The notes below the pieces were generated by a model. That model saw nothing but the letters and a program-made list of their open reading frames with translations. It had not been told where the DNA came from and did not search any database. This document shows positions 32,555-39,049 of a stretch of 60,898 nucleotides of DNA, in pieces. This DNA comes from a virus. The position numbers and the translations under genes were made by a program. The DNA is taken from IMG/VR virus record IMGVR_UViG_3300047469_000079, positions 1 through 60,898 of that record; one strand, written 5' to 3'. Numbering within the stretch: position 1 is the first letter of the stretch; each line of letters opens with the position of its first letter.

Positions 32555-32946
32555 TGTTGATAGACCTCACCATCATCGCCAACGTAGAGGTCAACCGATC
32601 CCTCCAGGTGCGCCGCGTCCGTCAGGCGTGCGCCGATGTCGCCTAGGCCACGATCCCAGAACCCTGCGCCGTGGTGATTCCGCGTGAGCCAGAAGTCATG
32701 GCCTGCGCGTTCGATGGTGTAGCCGTCGCGCTCGCATGCTGCGTCCAATAGCTCGATGTTCGCATCGGTCCACAAGCGGCACGTATTGAGCATGTCGTTA
32801 TGGGTCACGGTGGCGAGTTCATAGCCTTCCAGGCTCTCGCCTAGTGCGTCGTCGTGATTCACGGAAGACCACAGGGCGCATTCGATGTATGCGCGGTGGA
32901 AGCGGTCAAGTTCAGCGGGCGTCAGTTGCTCGCGCGTCTCGGTCAT
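32551..32946 (-). CDS. 131-aa accessory protein of a widespread phage/plasmid family
   Basis: It starts at ATG 32946 behind TGGAGAAACACC. The C-terminal half has GYTIERAGHDFWLTRNHHGA, GFWDRGLGDIGARLT and DLYVGDDGEVYQ, a pattern I recall from many phage and plasmid accessory proteins of unknown function. It is acidic (like DNA mimics). Its 5' module, hammerhead plus ribosome site, is nearly identical to that of the ardA gene, so the two may belong to one functional set against restriction. Confidence 0.65.
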   Translation of the reverse strand: MTETREQLTPAELDRFHRAYIECALWSSVNHDDALGESLEGYELATVTHNDMLNTCRLWTDANIELLDAACERDGYTIERAGHDFWLTRNHHGAGFWDRGLGDIGARLTDAAHLEGSVDLYVGDDGEVYQQ

Positions 32947-32962
32947 GGTGTTTCTCCAGGTT

Positions 32963-33013
32963 GGTCTCATCAGTCACGGACTCACCGTGAGACCCCTTGC
33001 GGGGTTTCGACCT
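32963..33013 (-). ncRNA. Type II hammerhead ribozyme B
   Basis: Minus-strand core: GGTC, GAA, A, stem III CCCC-GCAA-GGGG, T, C, stem I TCACGG-TGAGT-CCGTGA, CTGATGA, GACC. Predicted cleavage lies between 32991 and 32990, leaving 44 bases before ATG 32946. Stem III (CCC/GGG) differs from copies A and C with full compensation. It lies in the 87-base gap after ardA. Confidence 0.93.
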
Positions 33014-33033
33014 ATCGCTATCAGTGAGTCACT

Positions 33034-33522
33034 TCAATCGCAGTAGAAAAAATGCCCGTTGTGCTCGCTGAAACTGTGCTTCAGGTCCGCATTCCAGTAA
33101 TGCTCCCAGTCCACATAGGAAAACATCGGGTGTTGCTCATCAATCAAGCCCGTCTCTACTGCCCAGTCTTCAGCGAATGCCTTCTCACTGTCCCACTCGC
33201 CACGGTATGCATCGCTGAACTTTGAGACGTCAGCGTCCTGCCCGAAGACCTCCAGGTACGCAAGGAACGCCTCACCGTGTTCGTTCAGTGCGTCGCTCAG
33301 TTCCGCCACGCGCTCAAACGAATCGTGTTCACCCAGGAGGCCGCCGAACCCCTCGTGCTCGTGAATCGCCCACTCTTCCGCATCAGCCACAGGCGACGCT
33401 TCCAGCATCTCATTTACCGTTTCTTGGATGTCGTCCGCGTCCAATCCTGCGGTATCGATCCACACGCCGTGCAGGCGGCCGGAATTGTAGGAAGCGAGGC
33501 AAGCGACATATATGCGGGTCAT
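33034..33522 (-). CDS. ardA: ArdA-family anti-restriction protein
   Basis: A 162-aa, strongly acidic protein starting at ATG 33522 (MTRIYVACLASYNSGRLHGV). ADAEEWAIHEHEGFGGLLGE, then DAYRGEWDSEKAFAEDWAVE and YVDWEHYWNADLKHSFSEHN are typical of ArdA, a DNA mimic that blocks type I restriction enzymes. Early expression is expected, like T7 Ocr, and the gene is indeed in the early block. Hammerhead C is in its leader, hammerhead B behind it. Confidence 0.9.
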   Translation of the reverse strand: MTRIYVACLASYNSGRLHGVWIDTAGLDADDIQETVNEMLEASPVADAEEWAIHEHEGFGGLLGEHDSFERVAELSDALNEHGEAFLAYLEVFGQDADVSKFSDAYRGEWDSEKAFAEDWAVETGLIDEQHPMFSYVDWEHYWNADLKHSFSEHNGHFFYCD

Positions 33523-33538
33523 GGTGTTTCTCCAGGTT

Positions 33539-33591
33539 GGTCTCATCAGTAGCGGCTCTACCGCTAGACGGGCTTGCGCCCGTTTCGACCT
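33539..33591 (-). ncRNA. Type II hammerhead ribozyme C
   Basis: Minus-strand core: GGTC, GAA, A, stem III CGGGC-GCAA-GCCCG, T, C, stem I TAGCGG-TAGAG-CCGCTA, CTGATGA, GACC. Predicted cleavage lies between 33567 and 33566, 44 bases before the ardA start. It begins two bases after the stop codon of the preceding gene. Stem I differs from copies A and B at two paired positions, both compensated. Confidence 0.93.
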
Positions 33592-33592
33592 G

Positions 33593-33844
33593 TCACGCTT
33601 TGACGCGTTGATGTGAGCCGTGGTAAGTCATGCGCCGCTCACATTCCGCGTTGACCTCGCGGTATCGGTCGCTTGCCTCGCGGTACTTCACACTGAGCCC
33701 GTCCGACTGTTTCAAGATGTCTTGCACGCGCTCCTGACCGCGACCCGCTTTGATGAATGCGTCACACGCTTTGCTGACGCGCTTCCCTGCCTGCTCCAAT
33801 GCGCGTTCGATCTCGCCGCGCGTCATGTCTTTAACGTCTTTCAT
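33593..33844 (-). CDS. 83-aa basic helical protein
   Basis: MKDVKDMTRGEIERALEQAG, then a Lys/Arg-rich helical chain (YREASDRYREVNAECERRMT). ATG 33844 follows GGGGTGACACC. The stop codon abuts hammerhead C. Unknown function. Confidence 0.6.
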   Translation of the reverse strand: MKDVKDMTRGEIERALEQAGKRVSKACDAFIKAGRGQERVQDILKQSDGLSVKYREASDRYREVNAECERRMTYHGSHQRVKA

Positions 33845-33851
33845 GGTGTCA

Positions 33852-33879
33852 CCCCTTGTCAGTTACTCGCTTCACTTCC
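33852..33879 (-). promoter_or_regulatory. Hybrid repeat/promoter-like site
   Basis: The minus strand reads GAAGTGAAGCGAGTAACTGA then CAAGGGGTGACACC. Its left half is the intergenic repeat, its right half resembles the phage promoter (GAGTAACT, then AGGGGTGAC). The TGA is the stop codon of the 48-aa gene. This site links the two element families. Confidence 0.5.
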
Positions 33880-34018
33880 AGCCAGCATTCGATTCGTCCA
33901 TCTCGCGCTGGAACTCCCACTCATCGAACGCTGGGATTTCATTTGCTACTTCCTCCAGCGTCCACGCTTCGTGCGTCGCCGGAACCGTGTGAAAACGATA
34001 GATGTCTTTATGCGTCAT
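33872..34018 (-). CDS. 48-aa acidic protein
   Basis: ATG 34018 behind AAGGGGCATCAC gives MTHKDIYRFHTVPATHEAWT and an acidic C-terminal half (EEVANEIPAFDEWEFQREMD) ending GWK. The stop codon lies in the repeat. Possibly another small early inhibitor. Confidence 0.55.
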   Translation of the reverse strand: MTHKDIYRFHTVPATHEAWTLEEVANEIPAFDEWEFQREMDESNAGWK

Positions 34019-34028
34019 GTGATGCCCC

Positions 34029-34178
34029 TTAGATACGCTTGATGCTCAGGATTGCCCCATGCACCACGCCGTTAAACTCGAAAAAACCGATTGCCTTGCA
34101 CTGTGCGTCCTGGGCATCCCGTGCCACCACGCGCACCGCACGAACTCCGTTACCCGCTTCAATCCGCACCAGAAACAT
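34029..34178 (-). CDS. 49-aa protein
   Basis: ATG 34178 overlaps the preceding TGA. MFLVRIEAGNGVRAVRVVAR, DAQDAQCKAIGFFEFNGVVH: a small beta-rich domain. Unknown. Confidence 0.5.
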   Translation of the reverse strand: MFLVRIEAGNGVRAVRVVARDAQDAQCKAIGFFEFNGVVHGAILSIKRI

Positions 34179-34285
34179 CAGAACCCCCATCCCGTCAGCA
34201 GCGCAAACAATGCGAGCAGCCACAGACCAAAAGAGCCCAGGATTACCACGGCAAACGCAACCGCTACCCAATCAACATTCCGCAT
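34178..34285 (-). CDS. 35-aa single-pass membrane protein
   Basis: ATG 34285 follows CGGAGTGTGTT. MRNVDWVAVAFAVVILGSFG is followed by a second hydrophobic stretch; almost all is membrane-embedded. Unknown function. Confidence 0.5.
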   Translation of the reverse strand: MRNVDWVAVAFAVVILGSFGLWLLALFALLTGWGF

Positions 34286-34297
34286 AACACACTCCGA

Positions 34298-34321
34298 TAA
34301 AGTCACTCGCTTCACTTCAGG
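34298..34321 (-). repeat. GAAGTGAAGCGAGT-type repeat, copy 3
   Basis: The minus strand reads CCTGAAGTGAAGCGAGTGAC then TTTA. It lies between two early membrane-protein genes, and here no annotated stop codon falls in it. Confidence 0.65.
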
Positions 34322-34348
34322 GCAGCACTAGGCCGCCCGTGATCCACG

Positions 34349-34534
34349 TTAGCCAATCAGTTTGACCAGGGCGACCAGTGCGCCAGCGATTGCCGCGACG
34401 AATGCACCACCCGCGACGAAGGGAATCCACGCACGCTCACGGTTAATCTTTGCCGTCTCAGCGATGAGCTTAGCGCCCTCGACGTACAGCTTCCCCGCTT
34501 CCATGCGCGACTTGCGAATGTCTGCTCTCATCTT
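34349..34534 (-). CDS. 61-aa membrane protein, first early gene
   Basis: ATG 34534 follows a good site (GGAGATAACAAAG); ATG 34579 would add 15 residues. Charged N-terminal helix (MRADIRKSRMEAGKLYVEGA) and a C-terminal membrane segment (PFVAGGAFVAAIAGALVALV). First gene after the strong host promoter. Confidence 0.6.
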   Translation of the reverse strand, partial: KMRADIRKSRMEAGKLYVEGAKLIAETAKINRERAWIPFVAGGAFVAAIAGALVALVKLIG

Positions 34535-34632
34535 TGTTATCTCCAATCTTTCCCGCTGTCTTGCCAGGCTCACCGCCATATTACACCCCGTGTTAGTTGC
34601 CGTTTCGCGTCGCACCGCAGTGCTTGAAACGA

Positions 34633-34661
34633 ATCATAGGAATGAAGTGAGTTGCTGACAA
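34633..34661 (-). promoter_or_regulatory. Strong host sigma-70 early promoter with embedded repeat
   Basis: On the minus strand TTGTCA and TATGAT are separated by 17 bases, near consensus. The spacer reads GCAACTCACTTCATTCC, which is the reverse orientation of the GAAGTGAGTTGC repeat. It should drive the early block including ardA, and the embedded repeat may be an operator for the lysogeny regulator. Confidence 0.75.
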
Positions 34662-34669
34662 GCACTTTC

Positions 34670-35543
34670 TTGAATACCCGAGCATAACGTAGGGTCTTTA
34701 GCCGTCTCCAGCTGTCCCAAAACACCCCCTTTTTAGGCCCAAAAATCGCCCGCAAACCCAGGCCCAGCAAGGAAGGCTCAGCTGTGCTCGTGAGCGTCGG
34801 ACAATCGACGGTCTTTAGGGCGTCTCCGTGCCTCCCGTGCGGTCAATATCCCGCTCAGGTGTGCGTGTGTATCGCCCTGGTATCGCTTGGGACATCAGGC
34901 GGCCGTATGGAGTCGCTGAGCCGTGCGGCGACGCTGGGCGATACATGCGCATGCCTGAGCGGAACCAAGGGCGCTTAGAGCGTCTATAGGCGTCTCAGGT
35001 ACACCACCATAGAAGCAACCCAGGAGCAGGTATAAGCGATGGCTTAGAACGGACTGTGTGCATGGTGTATGCCCGTGCTACCCGTGCCTGTCACCATGGG
35101 TACAGTGAGCCCCTCTGTGTGTCCTATAGATCACCCAGCGTCACTCTTACCATGTGCTGAGTTACTCACCCAGCGTCTAGGGAAAGCGTGTGCTCGCGTG
35201 TGCGTCCCGTGTGGTGAGCGGAGGGCGAAGCCCGGAGCGGCCATAAGCCCCAAGAACAAAAAAAAACAGTAGCGTGCAAGTGCATGCGCTCGCTCACAGT
35301 CAGCCGCAATAGCCCAGCGTCCCGTGACCCTCCAGGCGTCCCGTGCTACCCGTGGACAGCCCGCAACCCAGGCCATGGTCTATCTAATCCGATTGCCATA
35401 CCCCGCAACCCCAATAGAATCAGGCACTTAGCCGCTCCCCGTGGTGCGTGGTGTGGGCTTTGGTGTGGCCTGTGCCGCTCCCAGCCAGCAGCAGAATCCC
35501 TCGATCCGCCCAAGGACCCTGGCGGCCCCTATGGGGGAAAATC
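34670..35543. other. Gene-poor region with short repeats, candidate genome-end (terminal repeat) region
   Basis: No convincing gene is seen in about 870 bases on either strand. The sequence has many short repeats (GCGTCTC, CCCGTG, GCTGAG) and a run of nine A residues at 35260..35268, and holds one phage promoter. It lies between the terminase end and the first early promoter, where T7-like genomes have their direct terminal repeats flanked by short-repeat arrays. The exact ends cannot be read from sequence alone. Confidence 0.45.
35146..35167 (-). promoter_or_regulatory. Isolated phage promoter in the terminal region
   Basis: GAGTAACTCAGCACATGGTA on the minus strand, with no gene for more than 600 bases downstream. 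T7 has promoters (phiOL, phiOR) near its ends that act as secondary origins; this may be equivalent. Confidence 0.5.
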
Positions 35544-35600
35544 GGCTCGCGCGGCGGCGAACACCTTGTCACGCATTTTCGGGATAAAAATGAGTCCGAG
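35544..35600 (+). repeat. Element shared with unit B, phage copy
   Basis: GGCTCGCGCGGCGGCGA, then TTGTCACGCATTTTCGGGAT and AAAAATGAGTCCGA. It matches 50492..50547 in most positions. Both copies lie upstream of a small plus-strand membrane-protein gene, so it may be a shared promoter region. It also lies near the presumed packaging ends. Confidence 0.65.
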
Positions 35601-35737
35601 GTATCCCAGGGACTCCCAGGTAACCCCAAGCCCTCCCCCGCTGCCCAGGACGTCCCAGGACGGGCTCCCAGGGTTCCAGGAAGGCTACCGTACCAGTTGA
35701 GGTAACATGCCCGCCTAGACCGTTTTGGAGCCCCACC

Positions 35738-36043
35738 GTGCTTACTGACTTTGGCGAGATTCTCTTGATCTGGATTCCCTCTGCGCTGGCCGTGCTGGTC
35801 AGCGTGTTCTTCGTGCTGCGCTGGCTTGCGCGTAGGGGAGCGAAGGTGCAGTTGGAGAAACTCCGCAGGCTGCACCCCGCCCTCTTCGACAAGTTCCGCA
35901 TGACCGTTGAGGCTCAGACCTACGAGACCCCGCACAGGGTTGACTACGTCAAGCTGACCAGCCACTTCCGTATCTTCCTTGAGTGCCACGGTATAAGCAA
36001 CCCGTGGAACCCAGTCAGTGGATCGGACTCGCCCAGTCGTTAG
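35738..36043 (+). CDS. 101-aa membrane protein on the plus strand
   Basis: GTG 35738 follows GGAGCCCCACC. N-terminal membrane segment (residues about 8-27, ILLIWIPSALAVLVSVFFVL) and a soluble basic remainder (EKLRRLHPALFDKFRMTVEA). It converges with the terminase gene, 12 bases apart. Orientation and separate promoter suggest a lysogen-expressed moron. Confidence 0.6.
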   Translation: MLTDFGEILLIWIPSALAVLVSVFFVLRWLARRGAKVQLEKLRRLHPALFDKFRMTVEAQTYETPHRVDYVKLTSHFRIFLECHGISNPWNPVSGSDSPSR

Positions 36044-36055
36044 ACTTCCGGGACG

Positions 36056-37921
36056 TCACAGGTGGTAGTGGGACTCGTCCTGCCACACGCGTTCGCCATG
36101 CAGTGTTCGCGCCTCGTAGTCCCCAGCAGCCGAGCGCAAGCAGCCCTCGATGAACTCTTCGAGCACTGCGTCCTCTTCGGCTTCCTTCATCTCCCGTGCG
36201 GCCTGGTTGACGTCCATGCGTAGCGTAGCGGCCAACTCGGCCACAGCGCCCGCCAGTGCATCCAGGCGGTCGTCATGGGACAGGCAGTTCCGCTCACGGG
36301 TGATGTGCGTTAGCTGGTACATCAGGGTGCCATCGGAGGCCACGGACTCATCCACGACCAGCCGGTGGGTCGTCATGACCGGCTCCAGCGTCTCGATGAT
36401 CCGCACTTCCTTCTGGGTCCTGCTCCACTCAGCTTCACGCACCGTGCAACCCGAGGTGTCACCGGGCTTCTCTGCGGGCCATACCTTCGACAGTACCGGC
36501 TCGAAGGCGTTGATCCAGATTGCTCCAGCGTAGTTCGGCTCTACTGCGATCTCGTGGACCTTGTGCTTCTTGGCGGCCATTGCGATCTGAAGCATAGCCT
36601 CACCAGGGTCACCGGCGTAGCCACCGGACTCGACGGCGTACAGCATACCGTTGAGCGTCTTCACGACCGCCCAGGCCGTCTCGTCCTTCCCGCGCCCCGA
36701 GGGGTCAACGAAGAGGATGGACTGCTCGTACTCGCGCCACTCGCTGTCAACGAACAGCGGAGCCAGCCAGTGGTCGCCCGAGAACCCGTAGTTCATCAGG
36801 TCCACCCGCTTGTTCTTCCCGCCCGTGTCGTGGCCCCACTGGAGAATCTGGGGAGCCTTGAACGTGTTGCAGGACATCACGATGAGGTCGTGCTGCTTCA
36901 GCGGATAGCGCTCTGCGTCGGATAGCGAGGTGTCAAGCTGGAACTGGAGGGCGAAGTAGGAACGTCCCTTGGCCTCCCGGTTCTGCAACTCGGTCTCGTT
37001 GAACCGCTCGGGGTCCGTGGGCGTCCATGCGATGCTCGGGTCCTTATCGACTCGCCGTGCTCGTGGAGCCAGGCAATCGATCTGTGAGCCACCTTCGCGC
37101 TCGAAGACGTATGCGTCCCGCTTGTCAGCCGTGGGATACCGGGCAGGGAGAATCCAGCCGGTAGCACCCATGAGCTTGATGAGCTTCGTGTAGATCGACT
37201 CTTCGGTCTGAGGCGTCCCGAGGTAGATCACGTCGGCACCGCCCGTCACCTTGATCGCGGCGAACTCGTTGGTCTTGTGCAGCAGCCGCTCCCGAGCTTC
37301 CTCGGTGCGAGAGTTGTCCACGACCTCGATGTCGTCTGCGATGATGAGCGTCGCGCGGGAGCCCGTGATCTGCCCAGTGATACCCGCAGCCTTCACGGAC
37401 GGCGACTGGGAGATGGACGCCCCATCGACGTCGAATGCGTACGCTGTGTCCCGCTGGTCGTCCCGTGGTCGAAGGTGCTCGAACAGGTCCATGGTCAGCA
37501 GGAGCGTCTTGGTCATCGAGATGAACTCTTTGGCCTTGGAACCTGACGCGGACAGTACGATGATCTTCTCATCGAACGGGCGACGGTACAGACGGAACAG
37601 CGCGAACGCGGAGGTCACATACGACTTCCCGATACCTCGGAATGCCTCGATGATGTCTTCGCGGAACTTCTCGTCGGCTTCGCCTAGACGGCGACAGCCA
37701 GTGCGATCCGGCTCGGTTGCTTCGTTGCCGTACCACTCAAAATAGTCCCCAGCTTCAGTGACGCCATAGCCTGCCCAGCCGTGCTGGAGGAAGTAAGCGA
37801 TGTCGTACTGCGCGGGTGTGGGATCGGGGAGCCCCATGTGCTCCCAGACCAGGTAAAGCAGGTTTCGGAAGTCTTCCCGTACAGGGTCGTCCGACTGCCA
37901 CCACCAGGGGCGATGGATCAA
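36056..37921 (-). CDS. terL: Terminase large subunit, gp19-like
   Basis: A 621-aa protein. ATPase: AFRGIGKSYVTSAFALFRL (Walker A), ATLIIADDIEVVDNS (Walker B). Nuclease: LFVDPSGRGKDETAWAVVKT and DDRLDALAGAVAEL with the acidic metal ligands. The motor packages concatemeric DNA and cuts it. ATG 37921 overlaps the small-subunit stop (ATGA). It is the last late gene. Confidence 0.94.
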   Translation of the reverse strand: MIHRPWWWQSDDPVREDFRNLLYLVWEHMGLPDPTPAQYDIAYFLQHGWAGYGVTEAGDYFEWYGNEATEPDRTGCRRLGEADEKFREDIIEAFRGIGKSYVTSAFALFRLYRRPFDEKIIVLSASGSKAKEFISMTKTLLLTMDLFEHLRPRDDQRDTAYAFDVDGASISQSPSVKAAGITGQITGSRATLIIADDIEVVDNSRTEEARERLLHKTNEFAAIKVTGGADVIYLGTPQTEESIYTKLIKLMGATGWILPARYPTADKRDAYVFEREGGSQIDCLAPRARRVDKDPSIAWTPTDPERFNETELQNREAKGRSYFALQFQLDTSLSDAERYPLKQHDLIVMSCNTFKAPQILQWGHDTGGKNKRVDLMNYGFSGDHWLAPLFVDSEWREYEQSILFVDPSGRGKDETAWAVVKTLNGMLYAVESGGYAGDPGEAMLQIAMAAKKHKVHEIAVEPNYAGAIWINAFEPVLSKVWPAEKPGDTSGCTVREAEWSRTQKEVRIIETLEPVMTTHRLVVDESVASDGTLMYQLTHITRERNCLSHDDRLDALAGAVAELAATLRMDVNQAAREMKEAEEDAVLEEFIEGCLRSAAGDYEARTLHGERVWQDESHYHL

Positions 37922-38202
37922 TTCGGACGGGTCGAGTTAAACGGGAGCTTCGATTCGAACGCAGCCAGCATGCCCTTCGACTTACCCGTCTCGGGGGTCT
38001 TCGGTTTGCCCAGCTTGTCCGACAGGTCCTTCAGATACGCACGGACCACGGAGAGGAACGAAGAGTCTGGGGCGACCATGAGAATCTCGCCCGACTCCTT
38101 GTCCAGCACAGGACCGTCCTTGTTCACCAAGGGCTGGCCCTTCAGTCCATCCAGCAAGCACTGTTCAAAGCGCTCCTGGAGGACGTCCTTCTTGTCACTC
38201 AA
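37918..38202 (-). CDS. terS: Terminase small subunit, gp18-like
   Basis: TTG 38202 overlaps the preceding TGA (TTGA) and is preceded by GAAGGACAACAC; the frame is open to 38235. The 94-aa chain has a helical N-terminal half, VAPDSSFLSVVRAYLKDLSD and a C-terminal AAFESKLPFNSTRPN, and resembles T7 gp18-type small terminases in size and place. Confidence 0.8.
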   Translation of the reverse strand: MSDKKDVLQERFEQCLLDGLKGQPLVNKDGPVLDKESGEILMVAPDSSFLSVVRAYLKDLSDKLGKPKTPETGKSKGMLAAFESKLPFNSTRPN

Positions 38203-38531
38203 GTGTTGTCCTTCTTCAGTGTCGAGACGACCCACCGGACGAAGCCGGGGTTGTCACGGAATACGTTGGTCAGGCCCGTAGCCAGGGAGCGCACGTAGTC
38301 CTCTTCGACCTCACCGCCATACTCGCGGCCCTGGGCGAATCGAACTGCATGCATGACTTCGTGAAGTACGGTGTCCACCTCATCGAACCCAGCCATCCCA
38401 TCAGCGATGGAGATGGTGCGAGTGTCGGGGTGCATGAGACCGTAGGCGGTCTCCGTGTCTGCCTCGGGCATCGGCTCGATGCCGAAGTACCGCCCGAGGA
38501 TTCGGAGCCGCTCAGGGCGGCCCTTGGTCAC
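38199..38531 (-). CDS. HExxH putative metallopeptidase-like protein
   Basis: A 110-aa protein with VDTVLHEVMHAVRFAQGREY, a zincin-type HExxH site, followed by GGEVEEDYVRSLATGLTNVF, whose Glu could be the third ligand. It sits between holin and small terminase, coupled to both by start-stop overlap. Such ORFs are seen in other podophages; the substrate is unknown. Confidence 0.7.
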   Translation of the reverse strand: MTKGRPERLRILGRYFGIEPMPEADTETAYGLMHPDTRTISIADGMAGFDEVDTVLHEVMHAVRFAQGREYGGEVEEDYVRSLATGLTNVFRDNPGFVRWVVSTLKKDNT

Positions 38532-38812
38532 TGACCGCCGCCTGCCTTCAGGTGGATGAGCTTCTCGATGAACTGCTCACCGAGCACTGCCGATGCTGCG
38601 GCGAGTCCGAGGATCGCCATTTGGGATAGGCCGGGGATGAACGCGATGATCGCGCCAGCGGCCACGGAGAGACCAGCACTCACGATGGCGCGGCCAATAG
38701 CCAGCCGCCAGGTGAACTTCTCGTCAGAAGCCAAGAGCTTCCCGAGACCGATGATGACGCCCATGCCCACCAGTACCGCCAGGAATTGACGGAAGGAGAA
38801 CTGGTCGGTCAT
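38528..38812 (-). CDS. Holin-like membrane protein
   Basis: A 94-aa protein with three hydrophobic segments (FLAVLVGMGVIIGLGKLLA, IVSAGLSVAAGAIIAFIPGL, MAILGLAAASAVLGEQFI) and a charged C-terminus. Number of segments, size and location beside the terminase genes fit a phage holin, which opens the membrane at lysis. Confidence 0.75.
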   Translation of the reverse strand: MTDQFSFRQFLAVLVGMGVIIGLGKLLASDEKFTWRLAIGRAIVSAGLSVAAGAIIAFIPGLSQMAILGLAAASAVLGEQFIEKLIHLKAGGGQ

Positions 38813-39036
38813 TACGCAGCCGGGGCGTCCGGTGCCGGGTCAGCGGCCTTCTTTGCCTTGCCCTTCGGAGCCGAGGTGTCAGCGAGCGGCCATGCGTCGC
38901 CCACGCCCACTTCGGTCTCGAACGGGACTTCGCCGGCCGCTTCGCCGTACGTGTTGTTCACGGGCTCGCCGGGGAACACAACTGCTGATACTGCGCCGTT
39001 CTTCGTGAAGATGAACTTGGTCTTGATGTCTGCCAT
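38812..39036 (-). CDS. 74-aa small late protein
   Basis: MADIKTKFIFTKNGAVSAVV, then an acidic middle and Lys/Ala/Pro-rich tail (GKAKKAADPAPDAPAA). Follows the fibre gene; a small tail or assembly protein is possible. Not recognised. Confidence 0.55.
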   Translation of the reverse strand: MADIKTKFIFTKNGAVSAVVFPGEPVNNTYGEAAGEVPFETEVGVGDAWPLADTSAPKGKAKKAADPAPDAPAA

Positions 39037-39049
39037 GATGTTTCCTGAA

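Noticed and set aside
33539-33591. Rho-independent terminators at the three GC-rich intergenic hairpins
   Set aside because: No U-run follows on the minus strand, and the paired elements plus invariant core nucleotides are fully explained by hammerhead ribozymes.
34670-35543. CRISPR array or tandem repeat locus
   Set aside because: Repeats are only 6-8 bases, irregularly spaced, without spacers of constant length.
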